A stretch of 64,000 nucleotides of DNA from Villigracilis sp024434165 (GCA_030263665.1 SZPK01000018.1:62001-126000); one strand, 5' to 3'; positions 43,662 through 52,024 are shown, numbered from the stretch's first letter. Numbers and translations are program-made. The notes: a model not told the origin generated them from the sequence alone.

Positions 43662-44246
43662 ATGCAGCAGCGCAGTGAAGAAACCCGCTCCAGGATCATG
43701 GAGTCAGCCGTCAAATTATTCTCGTCGCGCGGGTACAACGCCGCCAGCGTGGACGACATCTGCAAGGACGCAGGCATCAGCAAGGGCGCGTTCTATCACC
43801 ATTTCGAGAGCAAACAAACGCTTTTCCTCGCCCTGCTCGATGGCTGGCTGCAAACCATAGATCACGCCATCGAAGCCTCGAAGGACAAGACCGCCCCCGA
43901 AACCTTCATGCAGATCACGGAAGCATTCCCTTACATTTTTGCCTCTGCGAACGAAGGCTTGCCCATGTTCCTCGAATTCTGGCTGCAAGCCAGCCGCGAC
44001 GAAAAGATCTGGCAGGCAAGCGTTGCCCCCTACCGGCGGTATCACAAGTATTTCACCTCGCTCATCAAAAAGGGCGTGGATGAAGGCTCGTTTGTGGAAG
44101 TGAACCCTGAATTAACGTCGCGCATGATCATCTCGACGGCGATGGGCTTGTTATTGCAAAGCCTGATGGACCCCAAAGGCGCCAAATGGGAAAAGGTCGC
44201 GCGCGACAGCACGAATCTGTTGGTAAATAGTTTGTTGAAGAAATGA
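43662..44246 (+). CDS. TetR/AcrR-family transcriptional regulator
   Basis: 194 residues from MQQRSEETRSRIMESA (43662). N-terminal HTH: LFSSRGYNAASVDDICKDAGISKGAFYHHFESK, divided over about residues 16-47. The C-terminal ligand domain is of the TetR_C type with DPKGAKWEKV near the end. The leader between its operator and ATG is a CCCTC/GAGGG dispersed palindrome, whose GCGAGGG may serve as the ribosome-binding site. Probably controls itself and the downstream epimerase. Confidence 0.9.
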   Translation: MQQRSEETRSRIMESAVKLFSSRGYNAASVDDICKDAGISKGAFYHHFESKQTLFLALLDGWLQTIDHAIEASKDKTAPETFMQITEAFPYIFASANEGLPMFLEFWLQASRDEKIWQASVAPYRRYHKYFTSLIKKGVDEGSFVEVNPELTSRMIISTAMGLLLQSLMDPKGAKWEKVARDSTNLLVNSLLKK

Positions 44247-44282
44247 CCCTCACCCCAGCCCTCTCCCAGTGAGAGAGGGAAT
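44247..44282. repeat. Dispersed CCCTCACCCC palindrome between tetR and epimerase
   Basis: CCCTCACCCCAGCCCTCTCCC and GAGAGAGGGA arms begin at the tetR stop codon. Same type as in rnpB (15565) and in the tetR leader (43625-43660). Confidence 0.8.
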
Positions 44283-44293
44283 TAAGGAGAACT

Positions 44294-45271
44294 ATGTGGC
44301 TTGTCACCGGCGCAACGGGACATATCGGTAATGTCCTTGTGCGAAAACTTTTGGAACACGGGGAAAAGGTTCGGGCGTTGATCCCGCCCGGAGAAAGCCG
44401 CGAACCGCTCGCCGGTCTGGATGTGGAGGCGGTGGAGGGCGATGTTCTCCATTTGGATTCGGTGTTCGAATCCCTGCGGGGCGTCAAAGGCATCTTCCAT
44501 CTTGCAGGCGTGATCTCGATCATGCCGGGAGCGAATCCCTTCGTGCGCAAAGTCAATGTGGAAGGGACAAAAAATATTCTTCATGCTGCGCGGGAAAAAA
44601 AGATCGGGAAACTCGTTTACACTTCGTCCATCCACGCCATTCAGCGGGCAGAGGACGGCGTCATTGACGAAAACATCCCCTATGACATGAACAATCCCTA
44701 CGGGGCGTATGACCGCTCGAAGGCGGAGGCGACTCTCGAAGTCTTGCATGCGGCTCAAACCGGACTGGAGGCTGTTGTGGCCTGCCCCACCGGGGTGATC
44801 GGTCCCTATGACTTTCGCGGCTCCATGATGGGAGCGGTCATCCACGATGCGGCGGCTGCCAAGCCCACGCTCTACGTGGACGGTTCGTACGACTTCGTGG
44901 ATGTGCGCGACGTGGCGGAAGGTTTGATCACCACCGCTGAAAAGGGCAAGCGCGGCGAGAGTTATATCCTCTCCGGGCAGAAGATCTCGGTGCGGTACAT
45001 GCTCGAAACCGTGCGCGAGATCACGGGCAGGAATTTCTTCCAGATGAAAATTCCATTCGACCTGGCGAAGTTCGCCGCGTTATTCACGCCGATGTATTAC
45101 CGGCTGGCGCGCGCCACGCCGCGTTTCACGCCGTATTCGCTGGAAGTGCTGAAAAGCAATGCGAACATCAGCCATGCCAAGGCGAGCCGTGAACTGGGCT
45201 ACCAGCCGCGGTCGCTGTATGAGAGCATTCGCGATACGGTGAAATGGTTTTTGGAAAGACGGAAGAGTTAG
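44294..45271 (+). CDS. NAD-dependent epimerase/dehydratase (DFR-like)
   Basis: 325 residues, extended SDR. TGATGHIGNVLV (Rossmann), HLAGVIS, and catalytic Y-x-x-x-K in YGAYDRSKAEA. The phrase CPTGVIGPYDFRGSMMG is typical of dihydroflavonol 4-reductase-like enzymes that reduce ketones or aldehydes with NADPH. Follows the TetR gene on the same strand with AAGGAG before ATG, so a regulated substrate-specific reductase is likely; substrate unknown. Confidence 0.87.
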   Translation: MWLVTGATGHIGNVLVRKLLEHGEKVRALIPPGESREPLAGLDVEAVEGDVLHLDSVFESLRGVKGIFHLAGVISIMPGANPFVRKVNVEGTKNILHAAREKKIGKLVYTSSIHAIQRAEDGVIDENIPYDMNNPYGAYDRSKAEATLEVLHAAQTGLEAVVACPTGVIGPYDFRGSMMGAVIHDAAAAKPTLYVDGSYDFVDVRDVAEGLITTAEKGKRGESYILSGQKISVRYMLETVREITGRNFFQMKIPFDLAKFAALFTPMYYRLARATPRFTPYSLEVLKSNANISHAKASRELGYQPRSLYESIRDTVKWFLERRKS

Positions 45272-45275
45272 GGAC

Positions 45276-45296
45276 AGTGATCAGTAATCAGTGATC
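45276..45296. repeat. Three 7-bp AGTRATC units
   Basis: AGTGATC, AGTAATC, AGTGATC in 7-bp phase directly after the epimerase stop; same family as 27326. Confidence 0.8.
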
Positions 45297-45355
45297 AGTT
45301 TGAGGAAAGTGAAAAGTGCGAGTGAAATAAAAAAACAAGATAAAAAGAGGAGCCT

Positions 45356-46216
45356 ATGAAAATCGTAACCGATTGCGCGGCGGATATGCCGAACGAAGAA
45401 CTCGAACGACTGGGAATCGTCCAAGCCCCGCTGTTCATTCAATTCCCCGAAGGTGAGGTGAATTCGGCGGATATTTCCGCCGACGAATTCTACAACCGCC
45501 TCGAAGCGATGCGTCCGCAGATTCCCACCACGGCGCAGCCCTCGAGTGGAATCTTTGCGGAGTTGTACCGCAAAGTGGCGGAGAAGGGCAGGGATATTCT
45601 ATCCATCCACATTTCGTCGGGCTTGAGCGGCACGATCAATTCGGCGCGCGACGGCGGCGAACAGATCAAAGGCGAGGCGAACGTCCATTTCTGGGATACG
45701 CTCACGCTCTCCGGCGGAGAACGCTTTCAGGTGCTGGCGGCGGCGATGGCTTCCAAGGCGGGCTGGGCGCTGCAAGCCATTCAGGAGCGCCTGACCCGCA
45801 TCCGCGAGAAGACCGAGGTGATTTACACGCTCGACACATTGGAATATCTTGCGCGCGGCGGGCGCATCGGACGGGTCAAGGCGCTGGCGGGAGCCTTGCT
45901 CAACCTCAAGCCGATCATCCGCGTGGATACGGACGGCAGGTACAGCACCGTCAAGACCGAGCGGACAATCAACAAGTCCATCGCATCCATTGCGGAGCAC
46001 ATCCGTGAAAAATACGGCAACACGCCGTTGTGGGTCACCGTTCTGCATGGACGTTTTGCCGAAAAAGCCGACGCGCTTTCGAAGGAATTGCAGGAAAAAC
46101 TCAACATCGCCAGACTGGAAGTGATGCGCATCTCGCCGGTGCTGGGTGTGCATACGGGTCCGGGAATCGTGGGGGCGGCGGTGGTGCCGATGGAGTTGAT
46201 GGGCGATTTGGAGTAG
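45356..46216 (+). CDS. DegV-family fatty-acid-binding protein
   Basis: 286 residues. MKIVTDCAADMP and the SADISADEFYNRL, TAQPSSGIFAEL, SIHISSGLSGTINSA phrases are diagnostic of DegV/FakB proteins, which bind a fatty acid for phosphorylation by a FakA kinase. FYNRLEAMRPQIPTTAQP is the conserved lipid-head region. No kinase gene is nearby. AGAGGAG before ATG. Confidence 0.93.
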   Translation: MKIVTDCAADMPNEELERLGIVQAPLFIQFPEGEVNSADISADEFYNRLEAMRPQIPTTAQPSSGIFAELYRKVAEKGRDILSIHISSGLSGTINSARDGGEQIKGEANVHFWDTLTLSGGERFQVLAAAMASKAGWALQAIQERLTRIREKTEVIYTLDTLEYLARGGRIGRVKALAGALLNLKPIIRVDTDGRYSTVKTERTINKSIASIAEHIREKYGNTPLWVTVLHGRFAEKADALSKELQEKLNIARLEVMRISPVLGVHTGPGIVGAAVVPMELMGDLE

Positions 46217-46252
46217 AGAAATTTGCAAAGAGTTGCGAGAAGAGAAGAAAGA

Positions 46253-46281
46253 AAACGGGCACGCGATTGGCATGCCCGTTT
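46253..46281. terminator. Bidirectional terminator between degV and the M48 gene
   Basis: AAACGGGCA/TGCCCGTTT (46253-46261, 46273-46281) flanked by A-rich and T-rich sides, between converging genes. Confidence 0.78.
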
Positions 46282-46286
46282 GAAAT

Positions 46287-47438
46287 TTATGAGGCAAACT
46301 TTCTTGCTTTCGCGATCCTCTCTCCAAGCGGCGGGTGGGAATAGAACATAAAGACCACCCACTTTTCGGGGTCAATCTCGCCGAGGTTCTGATTCGCCAG
46401 CCGCGTAAACGCGGAAGCGAACGCCTCCCCCTTGCCGGTGGAGCGCAGGGCGTAATCGTCCGCCATGCTTTCGCGCCAGCGGGAAAGCGCGTTTTCGAGC
46501 GGTTGAACCAGCAATCCGTACGCACCGAGGATGAGCGTCAATGCCGGGAAGGCGGCAGGGTCGGCGATAGAGGTAAAGGAGAAGACGTTCACAGCGTAAT
46601 CCATGGTTTGGGAGGCGATGAACAGCCCAATGGTCACAAGAAGCGTGCCGGAGATGATAAGAAAGGGAATATCCTTGTGGACGTGATGCCCCAGTTCGTG
46701 GGCAAGCACGGTTTCAATTTCGTCCGGCGTAAATTCGTTGATGAGCGTGTCGCCGAGGATGATGCGGCGCGTGCTGCCGATGCCGGTCAATGCGGCATTG
46801 GCGGCTTTGGTGCGCTTGGACATATCGAACTTGAACACGCCGCGCACTTTGGTGTTGGCGCGCCTGGCAAGGTTCAGCAGGCGTTCCTCGAGGTCTTTGT
46901 GTTCGTCGCCGAGCGGGACGTATTTGTTGAAGAGCGGCATGATGAGCACTGGGGCGAGATTGGAGAGGATGACGTTGAAGAGAAGCAGTCCGCCCGCCGC
47001 CCATAGCCACCACGCGTCACCGGCAAGACGCAGGGCGAGATACAGCAATTCAAGCAGAATCAACCCGATGGGCGCGCCGATGGCGAGACCTTTGAGTTGA
47101 TCCACGATCCAGTCTTTGAGCGTCTGGTTGGATTGACCGAAGCGCCTGGGCAGGACAAATCCGCCATAATAGCCGAGGGGCAGGTTGAGCACAAAGTAGA
47201 TGCCGCCAAAGACAATGACGTAGAGGACGATGACCAGTGGCTCAGTGATCAGTGACCAGTCGTCAGTGATCACTGACCAGTAATCAGTAAGCAGTGTGCG
47301 AAGGGAAACGCTCCAGCCAAGGAAGAGCCAGGCGAGGGCGTAGATGGCGCTGAAGGCAGTATCCATCAGCCACAACCGGCGGCGGATGCGGGCGTATTGC
47401 CTGGCTTGTTTTTGTCGTTCGGGGTCGAGAGCGGTCAT
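46287..47438 (-). CDS. M48-family membrane metalloprotease (Ste24/HtpX-like)
   Basis: 383 residues. Zinc motif HELGHH (LAHELGHHVHKDI), third ligand in SRWRESMADDYAL, plus a Peptidase_M48_N-like membrane region with LGYYGGFVLPRRFG. About seven hydrophobic segments. Family members cleave misfolded membrane proteins or prenylated peptides. Between membrane helices one and two, the residues LLTDYWSVITDDWSLIT are encoded by seven 7-bp AGTGATC-type units, an in-frame repeat insertion in a loop. The start overlaps the upstream isochorismatase stop by 4 bases. Confidence 0.9.
   Translation of the reverse strand: MTALDPERQKQARQYARIRRRLWLMDTAFSAIYALAWLFLGWSVSLRTLLTDYWSVITDDWSLITEPLVIVLYVIVFGGIYFVLNLPLGYYGGFVLPRRFGQSNQTLKDWIVDQLKGLAIGAPIGLILLELLYLALRLAGDAWWLWAAGGLLLFNVILSNLAPVLIMPLFNKYVPLGDEHKDLEERLLNLARRANTKVRGVFKFDMSKRTKAANAALTGIGSTRRIILGDTLINEFTPDEIETVLAHELGHHVHKDIPFLIISGTLLVTIGLFIASQTMDYAVNVFSFTSIADPAAFPALTLILGAYGLLVQPLENALSRWRESMADDYALRSTGKGEAFASAFTRLANQNLGEIDPEKWVVFMFYSHPPLGERIAKARKFAS
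47236..47292. repeat. 7-bp AGTGATC repeat array inside M48 coding sequence
   Basis: One 8-base unit (47236-47243) then seven 7-bp units (AGTGATC, AGTGACC, AGTCGTC, AGTGATC, ACTGACC, AGTAATC, AGTAAGC) through 47292. 57 bases in total, exactly 19 codons, so the frame is kept. Confidence 0.88.
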
Positions 47439-48010
47439 TTTGATTTACGATGTACGATTTCGCCGGCAAGCAGGGCGATGATTTCATCCGTTTTCATCAC
47501 CTGACCATAGGATTTGAGCGCGGCGAGAAACGCTTTGTGGACGTGTTCGGCAGGAATGGTCGTACCATCGTATTCGAGGTCGCGGGTGGCGCAGGCGTTT
47601 TCGGCGATGATGACTTTGAAGCCAAAATCGGCGGCGGCGCGGGCGGTGGCATCCACGCACATGTGGGTCATCATACCAGTGATGACCACGCGCTCGATGC
47701 CCCAACCCTTGAGCATCTCCAGCAGGTTCGTCTCGCGGAAGGAGTTGGGATAATGCTTGTAAACGATGGGTTCGCCTTCGAAATGCGCCACGGAGTCATG
47801 GATATCCGAGCCTTCGTCGCCGCGGATGAAGAACTTCGCATCGGGTTTGAGCGAGATGTGCTGGATGTGGACGTGATGCCCGCCGTGCTCGCGGAAGCAT
47901 TGCAGGATGGTATACGCCTTCTTTGCGGCTTCGAGCGGTTCGACCAGCGGGTACTTCCCGCCGGGGAAATAGTCTTTTTGGATGTCAATGACGAGGAGGG
48001 CGGTTTTCAC
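47435..48010 (-). CDS. Isochorismatase-family cysteine hydrolase
   Basis: 191 residues, GTG start with AAAGGTG upstream. Catalytic triad visible: Asp in LLVIDIQKDYF, Lys in VYKHYPNSF, Cys in MTHMCVDATARAA. Family members hydrolyse amides or vinyl ethers (nicotinamide, isochorismate, carbamoyl sarcosine); the specific substrate is unknown. Translationally coupled to the M48 protease. Confidence 0.9.
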   Translation of the reverse strand: MKTALLVIDIQKDYFPGGKYPLVEPLEAAKKAYTILQCFREHGGHHVHIQHISLKPDAKFFIRGDEGSDIHDSVAHFEGEPIVYKHYPNSFRETNLLEMLKGWGIERVVITGMMTHMCVDATARAAADFGFKVIIAENACATRDLEYDGTTIPAEHVHKAFLAALKSYGQVMKTDEIIALLAGEIVHRKSK

Positions 48011-48082
48011 AGTTTCACCTTTCAGCCAGAAGAGTGCCTGGCAAATGACGTATGCGGGGATTATCCGACATTGTCACGTTAT

Positions 48083-49666
48083 TCAAGAAGCAATCAAATT
48101 TTTCAACAGGTCGTCCGCTTGCCGCCTCAAGTGTAACTTCTCTGTAATGGAAGATATTTTCTCAAAATCCGATTTCGCCTTTTCGAACCTCTGCAGCTCC
48201 AGGTACGCTTTTCCGCGTCCCAGATACAGGCGCGGCTCGCGCGGATTAATCGTCAGCGCGCGGGTGTACAACTCCACAGCGCGGACAAATTCCCGGTTGA
48301 CGCGGCAGGCGTCGGCGTAGCCCTGAAGCGCGAGCGCGCTGCGCGCATTCCGCGCAAGGATGCGTTCATAATAATCCGCCGCCCAATCCAGGTTGCCCTC
48401 GTACAAAATCAGGTTGAGGTCGAACATCACCAGCGAATCCTCCGGCGAAATCTGCACCGCCGTATCCTGATCCCGGTGCGCGGATTCAAGATCGCCCAGC
48501 CGGAAGTGCGCCAATGAGCGCACGAGATAAAACAGCGGCATCCGCGATTGCAGGGAAATGGCTTTGTTCAGCCCCTCCAGCGCAGCCTGGAACTCGCCGC
48601 GATCCATGAGGGCGGATGCGCGGTCAAAGTACGGCACAGCCCAGTGCGGGTTGATGGCTTGCACACGCGAAAAGATTTCGAGCGCGGCGTCGTAATTTTT
48701 CTCCAGCATGAAGATCTCGCCGCGCAGCATCAACCCAAAGGCATGGTTCGGCTGGATGCGCAGCGCGCGCTCCACGTCTGCCAGGGCGCGCTCCTTTTGA
48801 CCGGTCAGCAGATAACAACTCGCCCGCCCAAGATAGTTCCCCGGCTGGTTGGGCTTCGCATCCACATCGCGCGTGTAATGCTGAATGGCGCGCTCGTAAT
48901 CGCCGAGCAGGTAATAATAGCCCGCGCGTTTGAAAAGATAATTGGCTCCCAGGTTCAACCAGCGCAGCATGGAGCGGTTCAACGTGCTGACAGCCAGCGC
49001 GATCAGCACGCAGAAGGCGAGCAAAATGTAATCGCGGGTGAAGAGTCCAAACGCAACCAGCAGCAGCAGGAACGGAATGCTGACCACGAGCGTGATCCAA
49101 TCCGCGTTGGTTTTGCCGAAGAGCCATTCCATCGCGGCGTGCAGGATGTTGCCGCCGTCCAGCGGATAAACCGGCAGGAGGTTGAACACAACCAAAACCA
49201 GGTTCACAATCGCAAGCGAGAACGCCAGGTTCTGAAAAGTCTGCATCCAGATGTATATGTCAACTTCGCTCGAATACGGCAGGGAGATGAAAGCCAGCGC
49301 AATGTAAACGAACACGCAAAGGAACGCCAGCAGCATGTTCACGAGCGGACCCGCCAGCGCGATAAACAGGTTGTGCGCGGGTTTATCCGGCTTGTAAGCC
49401 AGGTTGGTGAAACCACCCAGCAGCCACACCACCACGCTTTTCACTTCCACGCCGACAACCTGCGCCGCAAAAGTGTGCCCCAGTTCATGCAGCAGGATGA
49501 AAAACAGGAAACCAGCCACCCACAGCAGCGCTTCGACCGCGCCGCGCAGATCCGCAGGCTCGAACAAATAATAGGCAATCGGCACGCTGAACAGGAGCGA
49601 AAAATGGAAACGGATATCCACTCCGCGCAGGCGACCGAGCGACCACGACAAACCAAATAATTTCAT
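48083..49666 (-). CDS. M50 site-2-type protease with C-terminal TPR repeats
   Basis: 527 residues. The first 230 or so form the membrane protease domain: HELGH near residue 60 in FFILLHELGHTFAA, and the second zinc site in NLLPVYPLDGGNI. After a further hydrophobic pair (about 195-235) comes a soluble region of tetratricopeptide repeats (YYLLGDYERAIQHYTRD, YLGRASCYLLTGQKERAL, LYLGRGKAYLELQRFEKA). SpoIVFB-like proteases cut transmembrane regulators, and the TPR part may recruit substrates. It could act on the membrane anti-sigma factor at 22.2 kb; that is inference. Confidence 0.88.
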   Translation of the reverse strand: MKLFGLSWSLGRLRGVDIRFHFSLLFSVPIAYYLFEPADLRGAVEALLWVAGFLFFILLHELGHTFAAQVVGVEVKSVVVWLLGGFTNLAYKPDKPAHNLFIALAGPLVNMLLAFLCVFVYIALAFISLPYSSEVDIYIWMQTFQNLAFSLAIVNLVLVVFNLLPVYPLDGGNILHAAMEWLFGKTNADWITLVVSIPFLLLLVAFGLFTRDYILLAFCVLIALAVSTLNRSMLRWLNLGANYLFKRAGYYYLLGDYERAIQHYTRDVDAKPNQPGNYLGRASCYLLTGQKERALADVERALRIQPNHAFGLMLRGEIFMLEKNYDAALEIFSRVQAINPHWAVPYFDRASALMDRGEFQAALEGLNKAISLQSRMPLFYLVRSLAHFRLGDLESAHRDQDTAVQISPEDSLVMFDLNLILYEGNLDWAADYYERILARNARSALALQGYADACRVNREFVRAVELYTRALTINPREPRLYLGRGKAYLELQRFEKAKSDFEKISSITEKLHLRRQADDLLKNLIAS

Positions 49667-49720
49667 GAATCAATTTCTCGCTTCAAACCGGACCCCGGAC
49701 CTGTCAGCCGCCATCGAGCT

Positions 49721-50344
49721 TTACTTCCGCCCAAAGTCGGCGGGATTCTCGCCCCACAGTGCAGTATCCCATTTCAACACCCGATCTTCGGGAAGTTCAT
49801 TCTCCGCCAGCCAGTTCTCGGCGCTGCGGATGAGCGCAAACAGAATGACGTTTTTGGGGGAGCGCTTCAATTTGGTTTTGCATTCCCCGGTATACACCCA
49901 CGAAATCGCATTCTCCGAATCGGAGTAGACGGGCACATGCACGTTATGCTTCACCTGCCACGTCAGCGCGTGGACGATTGCCAGGAACTCGCCGATGTTA
50001 TTCGTCCCCTCTGCATAGGGACCCGCGTGGAAGATCTGCTCGCCCGTTTCCGTGTTCACGCCGCGGAACTCCAGTTTGCCCGGCGAGCCGCTGCATGCCG
50101 CATCCACACAAATCGAAGGCAGGACGGGCTTTACGCTGGCGGTCTTCCACCGTCCGCTCGAAGAGACTTTGCCTTTGTAGTCATCGTAGCGGGCGAGGTA
50201 GGCGGCGTCGGCTTCGGCTTCGCTCTCGAACGCCTTGTATTGCGCGCCGACGAATCCCTTCACCTGTTTCTCGCATTCCGCCCACGAGGTGAAGATACCC
50301 GTCCTGCGCCCCTTCCACACCACATAATATTTCTGCTTCGGCAT
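49721..50344 (-). CDS. rnhA: RNase HI with N-terminal viroplasmin (hybrid-binding) domain
   Basis: 207 residues. Residues 1-45: KYYVVWKGRRTGIFTSWAE and the QVKGF, YKAFES phrases of the caulimovirus-viroplasmin fold that grips RNA/DNA hybrids. Residues about 75-207: RNase H fold with acidic residues in ICVDAACSG, NNIGEFLAIVHAL, VYSDSENAISW and the late Asp in NPADFGRK. It removes RNA from hybrids during replication and repair. This is the arrangement seen in B. halodurans-type RNase HI enzymes. Confidence 0.9.
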   Translation of the reverse strand: MPKQKYYVVWKGRRTGIFTSWAECEKQVKGFVGAQYKAFESEAEADAAYLARYDDYKGKVSSSGRWKTASVKPVLPSICVDAACSGSPGKLEFRGVNTETGEQIFHAGPYAEGTNNIGEFLAIVHALTWQVKHNVHVPVYSDSENAISWVYTGECKTKLKRSPKNVILFALIRSAENWLAENELPEDRVLKWDTALWGENPADFGRK

Positions 50345-50383
50345 ATTGTCAATTTTACTTCAATTCACCGCATGAATATTTGA

Positions 50384-50615
50384 CTTGACAAAAGATTGCC
50401 GTCACGTAAAATACGCGCGAATATGTTTACACGATTCCACCTTTGCTTGTGTCTTTCGCGGGGTTCGTAATCGCCGCCTGAGACCCAATCCCCGGATTAA
50501 GCAGTCAACTCTCCAGACGGTGAAACGCTCCCCGCGCCCGATTGACCTGCGCAGGACGATTTGCCGTGCCTCCCTCCCGATGATTTCGGGTTCGTTCGGA
50601 TGTTGACTGCTTTTT
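50384..50615 (+). ncRNA. Candidate structured leader RNA upstream of thiosulfate sulfurtransferase
   Basis: The 304-base gap 50345-50648 has a promoter-like TTGACA-16-TAAAAT (50385-50390, 50407-50412). Downstream, three nested or serial stems are visible: CGCGAA/TTCGCG with inner ACAC/GTGT, GGGGT/ACCC, and a closing stem AAGCAGTCAAC/GTTGACTGCTT (50499-50509 with 50602-50612, 11 perfect) around a branched 92-base core containing CCTGCGCAGG and CCCGATGATTTCGGG, ending in a T run. This looks like an attenuator or riboswitch-type leader. It does not match any class I know. Coordinates approximate. Confidence 0.5.
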
Positions 50616-50648
50616 ATATTTACAAAATCAGGAAAAGGAACTTTAGCC

Positions 50649-51488
50649 ATGTCGTATGCTCACCCCGAATATCTTGTAGATACCGAATGGGTCGCCAATC
50701 ACCTGAACGACCCGCAAGTCCGCATCGTTGAATCGGATGAAGATCCCCTGCTCTACGCGGTCGGGCACATCCCCGGCGCCGTGCAAGTGGACTGGTTCAG
50801 TACGCTCCAGCACCCGCTGCGCCGCGATTTCCTCACCAGGGAACAGTTCGAGGAGGTCTGCTCGAAGCTGGGCATCGCCAACGACACCACCGTCGTCTTC
50901 TACGGCGACAAGTCCAATTGGTTCGCCTGCTATGCGTTCTGGCTGTTCCAATATTACGGTCACGAGAAGGTCAAAATCATGAACGGCGGACGCACCAAAT
51001 GGGAACAGGAAAATCGCCCCCTGGTGAAGGAGGTTCCTTCCTACCCGGCAACCGTCTACAAGGCGAGAGAGGCGGATAAATCCATCCGCGCCTTCCGCGA
51101 GGACGTGTTCAAGGCGCTGGAAGCGAAGAAGCCGCTGGTGGACGTCCGCTCGCCGAAGGAATATACCGGCGAACTTCTGCACATGCCCAACTACCCGCAG
51201 GAAGGCGCCACGCGCGGCGGTCACATTCCCGGCGCGGTCAACATCCCGTGGGCGCAAGCCGTCAATGAAGCGGATTCAACCTTCAAGTCTCTGGAAGAAC
51301 TGCGCGCGCTCTATGAAGGGAAGAACATCCAGCCGGAAGGCGAGATCATCGCCTACTGCCGCATCGGCGAACGCTCCTCGTTGACGTGGTTCGTGTTGAA
51401 GTACTTGCTCGGTTATCCGAAGGTCAAGAACTATGACGGTTCGTGGACCGAATGGGGCAACCTGGTGGATGCGCCGATCGAAAAATAA
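50649..51488 (+). CDS. sseA: Thiosulfate sulfurtransferase (rhodanese)
   Basis: 279 residues, two rhodanese domains. The C-terminal one has the active-site loop CRIGERSS, the form typical of thiosulfate:cyanide sulfurtransferases (CysA/SseA type), rather than the CGxGxT of mercaptopyruvate enzymes. Conserved GHIPGAVNIPW and VDVRSPKEYTGE are present. It transfers sulfane sulfur and stands next to a SufE-like gene, consistent with Fe-S cluster or sulfur trafficking. AAAAGGAAC before ATG. Confidence 0.93.
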   Translation: MSYAHPEYLVDTEWVANHLNDPQVRIVESDEDPLLYAVGHIPGAVQVDWFSTLQHPLRRDFLTREQFEEVCSKLGIANDTTVVFYGDKSNWFACYAFWLFQYYGHEKVKIMNGGRTKWEQENRPLVKEVPSYPATVYKAREADKSIRAFREDVFKALEAKKPLVDVRSPKEYTGELLHMPNYPQEGATRGGHIPGAVNIPWAQAVNEADSTFKSLEELRALYEGKNIQPEGEIIAYCRIGERSSLTWFVLKYLLGYPKVKNYDGSWTEWGNLVDAPIEK

Positions 51489-51499
51489 GCCGCAGGTAA

Positions 51500-51536
51500 A
51501 CCCGGGCGTACGGATAATTTATCCGTACGCCCGGGT
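51500..51536. repeat. Perfect 16-bp stem palindrome between sseA and sufE
   Basis: ACCCGGGCGTACGGAT (51500-51515), loop AATTT, and its exact complement (51521-51536). There is no T run, so it is not a standard terminator. It ends ten bases before the sufE start, where it could affect ribosome access or stabilise the upstream message. Confidence 0.85.
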
Positions 51537-51545
51537 CCATCCGTG

Positions 51546-51977
51546 ATGAATATGACTTTACCCAAAACCCTTCAAGACATTGTGGACGATTTCGCGGGCA
51601 TGTCGCGCGAGGAAAAGCTCGAAACGCTCATCGCCTACGCTGAGTCCATGCCGGACCTGCCCGAGCGCTTCAAGGACGAACGCGCGAAGATGGAGCCTGT
51701 CCCGGAGTGTATGACGCCGGTCTTCATCATCGCAGAAAAAGATGCGAACGGCGGGATTCTCTTCCATCTTGACATTCCCAAGCAATCCCCCACCGTGCGC
51801 GGACTCGCCTCGATTCTGACGAACGGGTTGAACGGCTGTACGCTCGAAGAGATTCTCGCCGTCCCTGCGGATTTTTACCTGCCCATGAATTTGCAGGAAG
51901 CCGTCTCGCAGCAGCGCATCAACGGCTTCATCGGCGTGCTGGCGCACATGAAACAAGCCGCCGTTAAAGCAGGGTAA
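51546..51977 (+). CDS. sufE: SufE-family Fe-S assembly protein
   Basis: 143 residues from ATG 51546 (GTG 51543 and ATG 51552 also possible; none has a clear Shine-Dalgarno). LEDIV-like start, FAGMSREEKLETLIAYAESMPDLP, the sulfur-accepting Cys in VPECMTPV, and NGLNGCTLEEILAVPADF are typical of SufE. It accepts persulfide sulfur from a SufS desulfurase. Here it pairs with a rhodanese instead; sufBCDS are not in the window. Confidence 0.92.
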   Translation: MNMTLPKTLQDIVDDFAGMSREEKLETLIAYAESMPDLPERFKDERAKMEPVPECMTPVFIIAEKDANGGILFHLDIPKQSPTVRGLASILTNGLNGCTLEEILAVPADFYLPMNLQEAVSQQRINGFIGVLAHMKQAAVKAG

Positions 51978-51987
51978 TGATCACAAC

Positions 51988-52021
51988 AAAAGCCCGCCCC
52001 GGAAGCCTGGAGCGGGTTTTT
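51988..52021. terminator. Terminator between converging sufE and epimerase genes
   Basis: AAAAGCCCGC and GCGGGTTTTT arms (51988-51997, 52012-52021) with a 14-base loop; T run on the plus strand, A run giving T on the minus. Confidence 0.8.
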
Positions 52022-52024
52022 CAT

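Noticed and set aside
50384..50615. 6S RNA, tmRNA or SAM/TPP riboswitch
   Set aside because: No tRNA-like ends, no 6S central bubble pattern, and no conserved core of those riboswitches; kept only as an unclassified candidate.
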